A stretch of DNA of 23,362 nucleotides. Source: Clostridiaceae bacterium AF10-41 (lineage in GTDB: Bacteria; Bacillota; Clostridia; Clostridiales; Clostridiaceae). A program made the translations under genes and the position numbers. A model generated the notes under the pieces. The model ran no database searches. It saw nothing but the letters and a program-made list of their open reading frames with translations, and had not been told where the DNA came from. The stretch covers positions 1 to 23,362 of the forward strand of contig JAQCTH010000057.1 of assembly GCA_027686065.1 (NCBI GenBank). The letters are read 5' to 3'. Below, one piece after another: positions 15,856-23,362 of this stretch. Each line of letters begins with the position of its first letter. Position 1 is the stretch's first letter.

Positions 15856-16309
15856 ATTCTATATAATCATTAGTTTCTTTATATCTTCTTTTTATTTCAA
15901 GTTCTAAAGCTTCTTTTATTCCATCAAGTTTATCTTTCATTTTTTTCTTTGCAGTGATTTTTCCAAATAGTAAAGTTAATGATGAAGAAAAAGCATACAT
16001 TTCTTGACTTTCACTTAATAATATTTCTGTAGAGCTTGAATCCATTTCCTTAAATTCATACCTAGAAATATACTTATCTTTATTAATTGCATTTGTAACT
16101 TCATATAAACTATTTTTTTCAAATCCTGTTACAGTAGTTAGCATTTCAATTTTTTGCTTTCCTACTGTTTTTATTACTCTTTTATAGCTAACTTCTGTTG
16201 GGTTTTTGTCATTAAATTTAGGTATTTGTTGCTTGTTTAAATCTATAAACACCTTAAAGACCTTTTCTATTGGATAATTTATTATAATATTTCGCTTATA
16301 AATACTCAT
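15854..16309 (-). CDS. SRPBCC/DUF3284-like small protein
   Basis: A 151-residue soluble protein with the pattern of the START/SRPBCC ligand-binding fold: N-terminal strand YKRNIIINYP, helix EKVFKVFIDLNKQQ, a run of beta strands (YKRVIKTVGKQKIEML, YISRYEFKEM, STEILLSESQ), and a long C-terminal helix (KKKMKDKLDGIKEALELEIKRRYKE). It resembles the DUF3284 subgroup common in Firmicutes, which has no assigned function. Start ATG 16309 has a GGGGG SD 9 nt upstream. It is monocistronic between two terminator-like hairpins. I cannot propose a ligand. Confidence 0.65.
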   Translation of the reverse strand: MSIYKRNIIINYPIEKVFKVFIDLNKQQIPKFNDKNPTEVSYKRVIKTVGKQKIEMLTTVTGFEKNSLYEVTNAINKDKYISRYEFKEMDSSSTEILLSESQEMYAFSSSLTLLFGKITAKKKMKDKLDGIKEALELEIKRRYKETNDYIE

Positions 16310-16423
16310 ATAAAATCCCCCACTTTCTTATAATAATATTATTACATCTTTTCTAATAAATTTCTATAAAAAATTAAATGATTACACAATTTGTATATGC
16401 AATTCAAATTTACTTTTATTAAA

Positions 16424-16453
16424 CTTAAAAACCTTCTGTAAAACAGAAGGTTT
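16424..16453 (-). terminator. Rho-independent terminator after the 53-residue gene
   Basis: A perfect 10-bp stem (16429-16438 with 16444-16453), a 5-nt loop and, reading the minus strand, a T5 run. It lies 21 nt after the stop codon of the small gene. Confidence 0.85.
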
Positions 16454-16474
16454 CCAATAATATTATATGATTTA

Positions 16475-16636
16475 TTAATTATCTTCACTTCTTGGCTTAT
16501 TTTTCCCAAGTTTTCTAGATTCCTTTGAATAACCTACTTCATCAGCAGTTTCCATTTGCATTTTTTTCAATTCTGACTTAGTTTTTTGCCCTGATTTTTT
16601 ATTGTTTTTTGAGTTTTTATTATTCTTATGTGCCAT
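16475..16636 (-). CDS. Small basic hypothetical protein, 53 residues
   Basis: A short gene with a perfect SD (AGGAGGTG, 16650-16643) 6 nt before ATG 16636, a TAA stop followed in frame by a second TAA, and a strong terminator downstream, which together make a real gene likely. The product begins MAHKNNKNSK. Its first 25 residues are rich in Lys, Asn and Ser. The second half holds a less repetitive stretch (KKMQMETADEVGY) and ends in PRSEDN. There is no signal peptide, membrane segment or Cys. I do not recognise the family. Small basic proteins of this kind in clostridia include nucleic-acid binders and spore proteins, but nothing specific supports either. Its SD is buried in a hairpin with sequence just upstream. 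Confidence 0.75.
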   Translation of the reverse strand: MAHKNNKNSKNNKKSGQKTKSELKKMQMETADEVGYSKESRKLGKNKPRSEDN

Positions 16637-16638
16637 AT

Positions 16639-16680
16639 AAAACACCTCCTCATGATAGTTTGAAATTATTGAGGTGTTTT
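16639..16680 (-). promoter_or_regulatory. Hairpin sequestering the SD of the 53-residue gene
   Basis: Perfect 10-bp complementary arms, 16680-16671 (AAAACACCTC on the minus strand) and 16648-16639 (GAGGTGTTTT), enclose a 22-nt loop. The downstream arm contains most of the SD of the small gene. It is followed by only four T residues, so it may act as a weak terminator for the upstream phosphodiesterase gene, a translational switch for the small gene, or both. Confidence 0.6.
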
Positions 16681-16705
16681 TATTCTAATGACAAGTAATT
16701 AAATT

Positions 16706-17524
16706 TTATTTATCTTCGTATATTATATTATCACAATTCATATTAGCTTTTTCTATATCAGATTCTGATTTTATTGTCCATCCTAAAATAGGTACATTTC
16801 TATTACGTTGAACTTTAACTATAGATTTTGGCAAACAATCAATTTCATATGATATAAATGCTGGCTTACTTTCAAAATTTAACAACAAATTTTTCAATAA
16901 AAATTTCTTATACCAAACTAAATCAGAGTCTTCAAAGGATCCTGAAAGTTGCCCTCTAGCTATTTCTGGGGCATTTTTCTTAAACCAAGATAATACAAAT
17001 GGATTGAATGCCTGAACAGCCATATCTCCTTTATAAGTTTTTATAATATTATATACTTCACTTTCAAGTATTCCTACTTTATCTTCATTTTTCACCTCTA
17101 TAAGTACTGGTACTTTCCCATCAACAAGTTCTAAGACTTCTTTTAATGTTGGTATATACTCTTTTGTATTTAAAAGTTTTAAATCTAAAATTTCAATATA
17201 ATTTAATTCATTTACATCCTTATTTACGCCCGTCATTCTTTCCAAATTATAATCATGGAATACTACTACTTCATTATCTTTACTTAATTGTACATCCAAT
17301 TCAATTACAACATTATTTTCTATAGATTTCTTAAATGCCTTTAATGAATTTTCTGGTATATCTTCATTATTATACAATCCCCTATGGGATATTTTTATAT
17401 TTTTTATCCAGTCTAAACTTCCATCTTCTATTGGAGTTGCTTTTGTTAATATAAAGATTCCCATGCTAAACAATAAAACCACCCCTAAAATAATTGATAA
17501 AATTATAATTGCTTTTTTCTTCAT
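16706..17524 (-). CDS. Membrane-anchored glycerophosphodiester phosphodiesterase
   Basis: A 272-residue GDPD-family enzyme that hydrolyses glycerophosphodiesters to glycerol-3-phosphate and an alcohol. A hydrophobic N-terminal helix (residues 5-27) should hold the catalytic domain outside the membrane. Active-site residues are His47-Arg48 in SHRGLYNN, Glu58-Asn59, metal ligands Glu75 and Asp77 in IELDVQLSKD, His90 in VFHDYNLERMTG, and Glu in LIEVKNED. The length is normal for a single-domain GDPD. An AGGAG SD precedes ATG 17524. A role in phospholipid headgroup or teichoic-acid turnover is possible. The name glpQ is not assigned because it is usually used for secreted forms linked to glp genes, which are absent here. 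Confidence 0.92.
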   Translation of the reverse strand: MKKKAIIILSIILGVVLLFSMGIFILTKATPIEDGSLDWIKNIKISHRGLYNNEDIPENSLKAFKKSIENNVVIELDVQLSKDNEVVVFHDYNLERMTGVNKDVNELNYIEILDLKLLNTKEYIPTLKEVLELVDGKVPVLIEVKNEDKVGILESEVYNIIKTYKGDMAVQAFNPFVLSWFKKNAPEIARGQLSGSFEDSDLVWYKKFLLKNLLLNFESKPAFISYEIDCLPKSIVKVQRNRNVPILGWTIKSESDIEKANMNCDNIIYEDK

Positions 17525-17571
17525 AAATATTCTCCTAACTCAAATTTGAACCATTAATTCCCATAATAATA

Positions 17572-17580
17572 ATTATACCA
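17572..17580 (-). promoter_or_regulatory. Extended -10 promoter for the phosphodiesterase gene
   Basis: On the minus strand, TGGTATAAT (17580-17572) is a perfect extended -10 box, about 48 nt before the start codon. The -35 position falls in the T tract of the icd terminator and is poor. Confidence 0.5.
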
Positions 17581-17589
17581 TTTTCTTGT

Positions 17590-17632
17590 ATAAAAAAAAG
17601 TAGCTATCTAAAATATTATACTTTAGATAGCT
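17590..17632 (-). terminator. Rho-independent terminator after icd
   Basis: A perfect 11-bp stem (17602-17612 with 17622-17632), a 9-nt loop and, on the minus strand, an eight-T run after TAC. A strong terminator 18 nt past the icd stop. Confidence 0.9.
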
Positions 17633-17650
17633 TTATTAACTTCAAATAAT

Positions 17651-18868
17651 TTATTGTAATTTATATAAATTTTCTAATCTCATTCTTATAGATTTTATAA
17701 ATTCCTCTGAATTATTTACTTTTATGTTCTCTAAATTTGAAAGTATAGCTAAATCCTTTGTCATATATCCATCATCTATTGTTTGTATAGATGCTTTCTC
17801 TAAATTATCAGCAAACATAATCAATTCCTCTATATCATCTAACTCACCTCTTTTTCTTAAAGCACCTGACCAAGCAAATATTGTTGCTATTGAATTAGTA
17901 GATGTTTCTTTTCCTTTTAAATGATTATAGTAATGCCTTTGAACAGTTCCATGAGCTGCTTCATATTCGTAATACCCATCTGGAGAAACTAATACTGAAG
18001 TCATCATGGCAAGAGATCCAAAAGCTGTTGCTACCATATCACTCATCACATCGCCATCATAATTTTTGCATGCCCATATATACCCTCCATTTGATTTTAT
18101 TACTCTTGCTATAGCATCATCAATCAAAGTATAGAAGTATTCTATGTTAATTTCATTAAATTTACTCTTATATTCTTTTTCAAAGATATCCTGAAAAATA
18201 TCTTTAAAAGTATGATCATATTTTTTAGAAATAGTATCTTTTGATGCAAACCATAAATCTTGTTTTGAATCAATTGCAAAATTAAAACAACTTCTAGCAA
18301 AACTTTCTATAGATTTATTTAAATTATGCATACCTAGTATTACTCCATCACCATCAAAGTTATGAATAAGTTCCTTTTTTTCTTCCCCAAATTCATTAGT
18401 AAATACCAATTCAGCCTTTCCTTTGCCTTCAACCTTCATTTCAACATCTCTATATACGTCGCCATATGCATGTCTTGCTATAGTTATTGGTTTTTCCCAT
18501 GTTCTTACATAAGGTTTAATAGAATCTACTATTATCGGTGCTCTAAAAACTGTACCATCTAAAATTGCTCTTATAGTCCCATTTGGACTTTTCCACATTT
18601 CTTTTAAATTATACTCTTTAACTCTTTCTGCATTAGGTGTGATTGTAGCACACTTTACACCTACCCCATATTTTTTTATTGCTTCTGCTGCTTGTACTGT
18701 AACTTCATCATTAGTTTTATTTCTATACTCTAATCCTAAATCATAGTATTCTGTTTTTAAATCAATAAATGGATTTAACAATTCATCCTTTATCATGCCC
18801 CATAAGATTCTTGTCATTTCATCTCCATCCATCTCAACTAATGGTGTTTTCATCTTTATTTTATCCAT
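17651..18868 (-). CDS. icd: NADP-dependent isocitrate dehydrogenase, eukaryotic-type (type II)
   Basis: A 405-residue isocitrate dehydrogenase converting isocitrate and NADP to 2-oxoglutarate, CO2 and NADPH, of the homodimeric subfamily that includes eukaryotic IDH1/IDH2. Motifs: the N-terminal [24 protein letters not shown], the isocitrate-binding [29 protein letters not shown], metal-binding [11 protein letters not shown] and the coenzyme site [10 protein letters not shown], in which His and Arg contact the 2'-phosphate of NADP. ATG 18868 is chosen, with a GGGGG SD 8 nt upstream; an upstream TTG at 18913 lacks one. It is monocistronic, with its own promoter and terminator. No citrate synthase or aconitase is nearby. 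The likely role is 2-oxoglutarate supply for glutamate synthesis and NADPH generation. Confidence 0.95.
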   Translation of the reverse strand: MDKIKMKTPLVEMDGDEMTRILWGMIKDELLNPFIDLKTEYYDLGLEYRNKTNDEVTVQAAEAIKKYGVGVKCATITPNAERVKEYNLKEMWKSPNGTIRAILDGTVFRAPIIVDSIKPYVRTWEKPITIARHAYGDVYRDVEMKVEGKGKAELVFTNEFGEEKKELIHNFDGDGVILGMHNLNKSIESFARSCFNFAIDSKQDLWFASKDTISKKYDHTFKDIFQDIFEKEYKSKFNEINIEYFYTLIDDAIARVIKSNGGYIWACKNYDGDVMSDMVATAFGSLAMMTSVLVSPDGYYEYEAAHGTVQRHYYNHLKGKETSTNSIATIFAWSGALRKRGELDDIEELIMFADNLEKASIQTIDDGYMTKDLAILSNLENIKVNNSEEFIKSIRMRLENLYKLQ

Positions 18869-18904
18869 GTTTAGCCCCCTGTTATATAAATTTTTAATAA
18901 GATA

Positions 18905-18933
18905 ATTATACATTACAAACTAGCTTTTTACAA
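18905..18933 (-). promoter_or_regulatory. SigA-type promoter for icd
   Basis: On the minus strand, TTGTAA (18933-18928), a 17-bp spacer and a perfect TATAAT (18910-18905), 36 bp upstream of the start codon. Confidence 0.65.
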
Positions 18934-18971
18934 TTACGTTTTATTTAGCCTCTACTACACATACTTGATGC

Positions 18972-19026
18972 AAAAAAAACTCCTACTTATAATAATTTAT
19001 CACCTTGCTTATCATAAATAGGAGTT
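18972..19026 (-). terminator. Terminator after the lipoprotein gene
   Basis: Arms 18978-18985 and 19019-19026 (8 bp) continue inward through a mismatch and four more pairs. On the minus strand an eight-T run (with one T in the stem end) follows. The loop is large, about 23 nt. It ends the regulator-kinase-lipoprotein operon. Confidence 0.75.
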
Positions 19027-19031
19027 CTATT

Positions 19032-20258
19032 TTATTCTATTATATTATAAATCTCTAACTTATTTTTTGAATTATAATTTTCATCAGATACAATTGATCT
19101 TATATAAAATGTTTTATCATCATTTGTCCAGCCTTCAAATATTTTACAATAACTTTCCTCTGTATTAGTAATTATATTGGTAATATTAGTAATTTCCAAC
19201 TTATCATTGATATTTGCAATACTTAAATTATCATTTCTTTTTTCATCTTTTTCTAAAGCAGGTTTCAAACTACTTATAATAACTTTATCTTTATTTTCAC
19301 TTATGTGAAATGTAAAAAATGTACCACTCTCTACCTCAACGACATTTTTAAGCTTCTTGTTATCTATATCATAATTCCAAATTCCATTTTTACCTTCTGC
19401 AAAACCTGAAAATAATATTCTACCATTTTCATAAATCATTTCTCCTCTAGTATCAATTTCGATACCATCATTATCTGATAATATTTTAGTGAACTTATTA
19501 TTTTCAATATATCCTATAGTATTTTTTGTATCATGCTCTTGAGTTGGATCGAAATCATCTGAATAGTATCCTTCCACATACTGATAGTTAACATAAATCT
19601 TATCTCCCTCTATTCCTAATATTTCTCTTAATCCTCCATTTTTATCATTACTTCTTAATTCTTTTGGAATAACATAATATTTTTCATTTGGGATATCTAT
19701 TAAAGCAAATTTTTGTTCTTTCTCACTTCCTACTAATACTGTATCTATAGTACCATTTCTGTAGGAATCATGAGCATAATAAAGTAGATTTCCTTGTTCT
19801 TCAATTAATTTAGTATATATAGTTACCTCTTCTAATTCTCCATACTTATTAATAGCATATACTTTATTATCCTTTTTTATCCTATTTGAGTAAATTCCAT
19901 TATACGAATTAGCGGAATATGATTTACCTTCAATATTTTTATAAGTCCAACTAACTTTATTATCACCATCTAGCTTACCAATGCTTACTTCTCTAATAAT
20001 ATCATCTTCATTTTGATAAATAAGTTGGATAATATTTTCCTTTATATAAGCTATTCTATAAATAGCTCCAGTATCCGGAAGTTCTACTTCTGTAACCTTT
20101 CTAATTTGAAAATCTTCATTTTTCTTGACTTTTGTATTCTCATCAATAACAACCTTTTCTGTTTCTAATACTACATTTTCGCTACTTTCTTTTGAACATC
20201 CTACTGATATCAGTATCATTACCATTGCAAGTAATGATACTAAATATTTTCTTTTCAT
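19032..20258 (-). CDS. Lipoprotein of unknown function, beta-propeller-like, in two-component operon
   Basis: A 408-residue predicted lipoprotein. The N-terminal signal ends in the lipobox SVGC, with Cys21 as the lipidation site, followed by an acidic, charged linker. The rest is a succession of short beta-strand blocks with Gly/Asp turns (for example IGYIENNKFTKILSD, GIWNYDIDNKKLKNV, DKVIISSLKPA). This resembles TolB- or WD-like propeller repeats, but no named domain is recognisable. It should sit on the outer face of the membrane. ATG 20258 is chosen for its GGAGG SD, 7 nt upstream; a start at 20276 would include the SD. It lies 60 nt after the histidine kinase on the same strand, so it is either a sensory partner or the output of that system. 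Confidence 0.8.
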   Translation of the reverse strand: MKRKYLVSLLAMVMILISVGCSKESSENVVLETEKVVIDENTKVKKNEDFQIRKVTEVELPDTGAIYRIAYIKENIIQLIYQNEDDIIREVSIGKLDGDNKVSWTYKNIEGKSYSANSYNGIYSNRIKKDNKVYAINKYGELEEVTIYTKLIEEQGNLLYYAHDSYRNGTIDTVLVGSEKEQKFALIDIPNEKYYVIPKELRSNDKNGGLREILGIEGDKIYVNYQYVEGYYSDDFDPTQEHDTKNTIGYIENNKFTKILSDNDGIEIDTRGEMIYENGRILFSGFAEGKNGIWNYDIDNKKLKNVVEVESGTFFTFHISENKDKVIISSLKPALEKDEKRNDNLSIANINDKLEITNITNIITNTEESYCKIFEGWTNDDKTFYIRSIVSDENYNSKNKLEIYNIIE

Positions 20259-20318
20259 ATTAATTCCTCCAATCACTTTCTATATTCATTATAATAATTA
20301 ATTGTTATTGGAATAATA

Positions 20319-21758
20319 TTAAGATGTTTCCAAAGTATTAAAATATGTGAATTTGACAATAAATTTAGATTTACTTCCATCTATCTCTACTTCTATTGTC
20401 CCATTATGAGCTTCAATGATATTTTTACAAATATATAATCCTAGTCCATGAGAATTTTTCTTATTTTTTCTATCATCATCAACTTTAACAAATGGTTCAA
20501 ATATACTTTCTTTCTTCTCAATTGGAATAACTTCTCCTTCTGATAAGATTGAGAAAACTATATGTTCATTAATGTTTTTTAATTCAATAATTATTTTGCT
20601 ATTATTATTTGAATATTTTATTGCATTTTCTACTAAGTTATTCACTAATATATATAAATATTGTTTATTACCGTTTATAATAATATCATTTGTTTCATTA
20701 ACTATTTCTAATGATTTTTCCTTTATATTTATTAAATTAGCTTGAATTATATCATTTAAAATAAATTTGAAATTAACATTTTCAAAAGAGTATTCTTCTA
20801 AATCGCTTGTTTGCTTTGAGATATTTAAAAGTGTACCTACTAACTCATTCATTCTTTTAGCTTCAAAAGCAATTCTTTTTATCGCTATGGTTTTAAATTC
20901 CTCATCTTCAAAGTTATCTTCACTTAGTATTTGTGCATATCCTGAAATACTAGTAATTGGTGATTTTAATTCATGGGTTATATTTCTAAAAATATTTTTT
21001 TCTTGTTCATCTTTCTTTTTCAACTTCTCACTCATTAAATTAAATGAGTCAACTAAAACTCCTACCTCATCATTTGAAGTAATATCAATTTTTGATGGAT
21101 AATTACCTCTTCCTACTTCTGAAACTTTATTTTTAAGAAGTATTAAAGGATTCACTATTTTTGATGATAAGAAGTATATAGACATTAATATTATTAAGAA
21201 AAATCCAGCAAAAATGTAATTGACTAATTCATTGATATTTTGATTTCTTATATAATCTTTTTCATAATTATTCATTAGTGTCATAATTCCTATAGCTTCT
21301 TTATTTTTACCATATATTAAATAACTTACCTTTCCAATAATACTATTAGATCTTCTTTCAATATCTATAATAGCCTTATTATCTTTAACCATATTTAAAG
21401 TTTCTTGGGATAGCACATATATATTTAAATCTAATTCTTTTTCATTAATTGCTCCTTTTAATAATAAATTACCATCTAAATCATACAAAGCTCCTTGACA
21501 ATAAGCTCTATTTAAAATGAAATTAATTACTTTATTATTTAAATTCCTTAACGTTATCTCATCTTTATAAATATTATTAATGGCTAAATAATCATTTAAG
21601 CTACTAAGTGAAACCTGATAATTTTTATCCATATCATTTGTTATATACTCTTTGAAATTTTTATAAAAAAATTTATTTAATACTCTATTGGATATAATTG
21701 TGAACATAATGAAAATTACGGATAATACTAGTCCATATTTACGCCTTATTGTTAGCAT
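20319..21758 (-). CDS. Two-component sensor histidine kinase
   Basis: A 479-residue membrane kinase that autophosphorylates on His and passes phosphate to the neighbouring regulator. Membrane segments lie near residues 10-26 and 180-198, bracketing an extracellular sensor domain of about 150 residues with a PAS/dCache-like ending (GALYDLDGNLLLKG). Then come HAMP (about 199-250), HisKA with His262 in NITHELKSP, and HATPase_c with the N box NNLVENAIKYS (373-383) and G2 box HGLGL (437-441). The G1 box is degenerate: SEGEVIP at 406-412 has no DxGxG Asp, although related low-GC kinases also vary here. Its ATG overlaps the regulator gene by 20 nt, with the AAAGGAAAG SD inside that gene, implying translational coupling. 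Confidence 0.93.
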   Translation of the reverse strand: MLTIRRKYGLVLSVIFIMFTIISNRVLNKFFYKNFKEYITNDMDKNYQVSLSSLNDYLAINNIYKDEITLRNLNNKVINFILNRAYCQGALYDLDGNLLLKGAINEKELDLNIYVLSQETLNMVKDNKAIIDIERRSNSIIGKVSYLIYGKNKEAIGIMTLMNNYEKDYIRNQNINELVNYIFAGFFLIILMSIYFLSSKIVNPLILLKNKVSEVGRGNYPSKIDITSNDEVGVLVDSFNLMSEKLKKKDEQEKNIFRNITHELKSPITSISGYAQILSEDNFEDEEFKTIAIKRIAFEAKRMNELVGTLLNISKQTSDLEEYSFENVNFKFILNDIIQANLINIKEKSLEIVNETNDIIINGNKQYLYILVNNLVENAIKYSNNNSKIIIELKNINEHIVFSILSEGEVIPIEKKESIFEPFVKVDDDRKNKKNSHGLGLYICKNIIEAHNGTIEVEIDGSKSKFIVKFTYFNTLETS

Positions 21759-22422
21759 TACTTTCCTTTAACATATAACCTACCCCAAAAACAGTTTCTA
21801 TGTTTACTTCCTTTTTTAACTTTTGCCGTAATCTTGTTATATGTACATCTATAGTCCTTGTATCTCCAATAAAATCATATCCCCAAACTAAATTTAATAA
21901 ATCATCTCTTGAATAAACTCTATTTTTGTTTTTTGTTAAAAATAATAAAAGATCAAACTCCTTTGGTTTAAGTCTTATCTCTTCACCATTACATTCTACA
22001 ATTCTACTCTGCTCAGAAATACTAATATTACCACTATAAACATTATCTTGATTTACAATTTCTTTTTTTCTTCTTAAAGCTACTCTAATTCTTGTTATTA
22101 CTTCTCTAATATCAAAAGGTTTTGTAATATAATCATCGGCTCCTAATTCAAGTCCAAGAATCTTATCTGTAATATCAATTCTTGCTGTAAGTATAATTAT
22201 AGGTATTTTATAATTTGTAATTTCCTTGCAAATAGAAAACCCATCTATATCACCTAACATAATATCTAATAATATTAAATCCGGTTTAAAGGTTTGTATA
22301 TCATTCTCTACTCTTAATCCATTATCATTTATCTTAACTTGATATCCTTCTCTAGTTAATGAAAACTTTAATATATGGCTTATATCTTCATCATCTTCAA
22401 TTATCAATATATTTTCTTTCAA
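21739..22422 (-). CDS. OmpR-family response regulator
   Basis: A 227-residue DNA-binding response regulator. The receiver domain (about 1-118) has the acidic pocket EDD (9-11), phospho-acceptor Asp53 in LLLDIMLG, Thr79 in ILTAR and Lys101 in ITKPFD. The C-terminal winged helix (about 130-222) has the typical LKPKEFDLLLFL, VYSRDDLLNLVWGYDF and RTIDVHITRLRQKL. The start is TTG 22422 with the SD GAGGTGAT 5 nt upstream; no better ATG exists. It is the first gene of an operon with the histidine kinase (20-nt overlap) and a lipoprotein. The target genes are unknown; the lipoprotein gene itself is a natural candidate. Confidence 0.95.
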   Translation of the reverse strand: MKENILIIEDDEDISHILKFSLTREGYQVKINDNGLRVENDIQTFKPDLILLDIMLGDIDGFSICKEITNYKIPIIILTARIDITDKILGLELGADDYITKPFDIREVITRIRVALRRKKEIVNQDNVYSGNISISEQSRIVECNGEEIRLKPKEFDLLLFLTKNKNRVYSRDDLLNLVWGYDFIGDTRTIDVHITRLRQKLKKEVNIETVFGVGYMLKESNANNKA

Positions 22423-22477
22423 AATATCACCTCTATTATTATTATATATTCTTTTCTAATTTTTTACTAGTTTTGTA

Positions 22478-22486
22478 ATTATAACA
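22478..22486 (-). promoter_or_regulatory. Extended -10 promoter for the two-component operon
   Basis: On the minus strand, TGTTATAAT (22486-22478) is a perfect extended -10 box, with only a weak -35 upstream. An overlapping TTGAAA farther upstream has no good partner. It drives the regulator gene with a leader of about 50 nt. Confidence 0.5.
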
Positions 22487-22520
22487 ATTTTATCAATACT
22501 TTTAAGAAAATTTCAACCCC

Positions 22521-22825
22521 TTAATTTTTAATTACATTAGAGTAATTTAAAAGATCTTTTTCTGCAAACTTAGTCCCATTTTCATATTTATTTACTTTAA
22601 ATATAGTGTTTCCTAACACGCTTCCTATAAATATAGCAAAGCTTGCTGATCCTACTGTTGAATTTTTTTTATTATTTCATCACAATAAATTTCTCCTTCA
22701 ACAAATACAAAAAATACGAAATATATTTTATTTTCAAGGATCAGCTTCTCAATATTTTTTGCTACTTTTATCATATTTAAATATCTAGCAGTTTCATAGA
22801 ATATCTTAAGTTTTCTAAAGTTCAC
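22521..22825 (-). pseudogene. Decayed LysR-type regulator start fused to a YeiH/UPF0324-like remnant
   Basis: From GTG 22825, the minus strand reads MNFRKLKIFYETARYLNM, which is the classic beginning of a LysR-type regulator helix-turn-helix. The similarity ends within about 25 residues, and the frame stops at 22652 after 57 codons. At an A8 tract (22670-22663) a shift of one base opens a second frame to 22521, reading GSASFAIFIGSVLGN and later GTKFAEKDLL. That pattern resembles the N-terminal part of YeiH/UPF0324 putative sulfate exporters, whose genes often adjoin LysR regulators. The simplest reading is an old deletion joining the two genes, followed by frame decay. The LysR match is clear and the YeiH match is tentative. 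There is no good SD and no plausible function. Confidence 0.5.
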
Positions 22826-22841
22826 AGTATCAAACCTTATT

Positions 22842-22874
22842 TTAAATAGAAGAACTCAGCAACTGCTGAGTTCT
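22842..22874 (-). terminator. Terminator after the small membrane protein gene
   Basis: A perfect 10-bp stem (22851-22860 with 22865-22874) with a 4-nt loop, followed on the minus strand by an interrupted T tract (TTCTATTT). It begins 7 nt past the stop codon. Confidence 0.75.
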
Positions 22875-22881
22875 AAAATAA

Positions 22882-23169
22882 TTATTTACTTATATCTTCA
22901 TATTCAACGTCTATTACTTCACTAGAAGAATCATCACTCTTAGTTGAATATTCATCACTAAAATTAGTATTAAATTCCGAAGTATAATTAGTATCACTTG
23001 AGTTTTTACCTATTTTACTTGAAAAATATTCTTTTATTTTAAATATAACATATAAAACTAATATAATAGGTAAAAGCCATATTAAAAGTTTAATCGCTAT
23101 AGATGCAACTAATCCAATTATTAAAAAACTACCTACTATGTATAATCCCGTTTTTAATCCACTATTCAT
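22882..23169 (-). CDS. Small membrane protein with acidic cytosolic or external tail
   Basis: A 95-residue hypothetical protein. A long hydrophobic region at residues 7-43, with one Lys in the middle (IAIKLL), suggests two membrane helices or one hairpin. A basic patch follows (KIKEYFSSKIGK), then an acidic Ser/Asp/Glu-rich tail (about 55-95) ending in EVIDVEYEDISK. I do not recognise the family. The layout resembles small phage-shock- or stress-type membrane proteins, but this is only a resemblance. An AGAGGTAGG SD precedes ATG 23169. It has a strong promoter and its own terminator, so it is probably well expressed alone. Confidence 0.75.
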   Translation of the reverse strand: MNSGLKTGLYIVGSFLIIGLVASIAIKLLIWLLPIILVLYVIFKIKEYFSSKIGKNSSDTNYTSEFNTNFSDEYSTKSDDSSSEVIDVEYEDISK

Positions 23170-23219
23170 AATAAACCTACCTCTTTATTTCATATTGTTA
23201 TTTTCACTACTATAAATAT

Positions 23220-23248
23220 ATTATACCATAGTAATAAAGCTTTTTCAA
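23220..23248 (-). promoter_or_regulatory. Strong extended promoter for the small membrane protein gene
   Basis: On the minus strand, TTGAAA (23248-23243), a 17-bp spacer ending in TGG, and a perfect TATAAT (23225-23220). This is one of the strongest promoters in the window, giving a leader of about 45 nt. Confidence 0.7.
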
Positions 23249-23362
23249 TAAGAGATAAATGTTATTCCTTTAAATAGTTTGTTATACCTTATATTTGTTG
23301 TATAGATTTATTTCTTTTACAACTTTTCATAAAATAACTTCTAGTGCTAATAAAACTAAAAA

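Noticed and set aside
22606..22788. Plus-strand 60-codon frame opposite the LysR/YeiH remnant
   Set aside because: No SD. It is the antisense of sequence that has clear LysR-like content on the other strand.
23290..23362. Open minus-strand frames reaching the right edge, possibly the C-terminus of an upstream gene
   Set aside because: Only 11 to 23 codons are available and the frames disagree, so no gene can be supported.

Overview
The window is AT-rich, uses AGGAGG-type Shine-Dalgarno (SD) sites, and carries a protein set typical of Clostridium sensu stricto: MurT/GatD lipid II amidation, a PBP5-type carboxypeptidase, an M29 aminopeptidase, a eukaryote-type NADP isocitrate dehydrogenase and an OmpR-type two-component system. 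It reads as ordinary chromosome. I see no tRNA, rRNA, CRISPR array, phage gene or transposase. The genus is inferred from composition and gene families.

Layout, left to right. A truncated multi-pass membrane protein (minus strand) runs off the left edge. Next is a monoacylglycerol-lipase-like hydrolase (minus), divergent from the murT-gatD operon (plus). A divergent NodB-type deacetylase (minus) stands back to back with dacF (plus), which is followed by a flavin reductase and a PrmA-like methyltransferase (both plus). A 165-bp element with imperfect terminal inverted repeats and three internal hairpins fills the gap before the minus-strand operon polA-coaE-slt. Upstream of polA is glutaminase glsA (minus). 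An M29 aminopeptidase and an NAD-dependent epimerase (both plus) follow. The rest is minus strand: an SRPBCC protein, a 53-residue basic protein, a membrane-anchored glycerophosphodiester phosphodiesterase, icd, and an operon running response regulator, histidine kinase, lipoprotein. Then come a decayed gene remnant and a small membrane protein.

Several genes concern the envelope. MurT/GatD amidates lipid II, DacF trims stem peptides, the lytic transglycosylase cuts glycan, and the NodB-like protein and the two-component-system lipoprotein are exported. They sit in separate operons, so this is loose clustering and not one locus.

The points most worth a second look are: the structured intergenic repeat and a short relative 5 kb away; an SD-sequestering hairpin ahead of the 53-residue gene; two genes whose strong SD is followed by ATT or ATA and no standard start codon; the NodB-like protein with altered catalytic motifs; the kinase-linked lipoprotein; and a LysR/YeiH-like remnant with a shift at an A8 tract. 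I found no convincing new defence or biosynthetic system.
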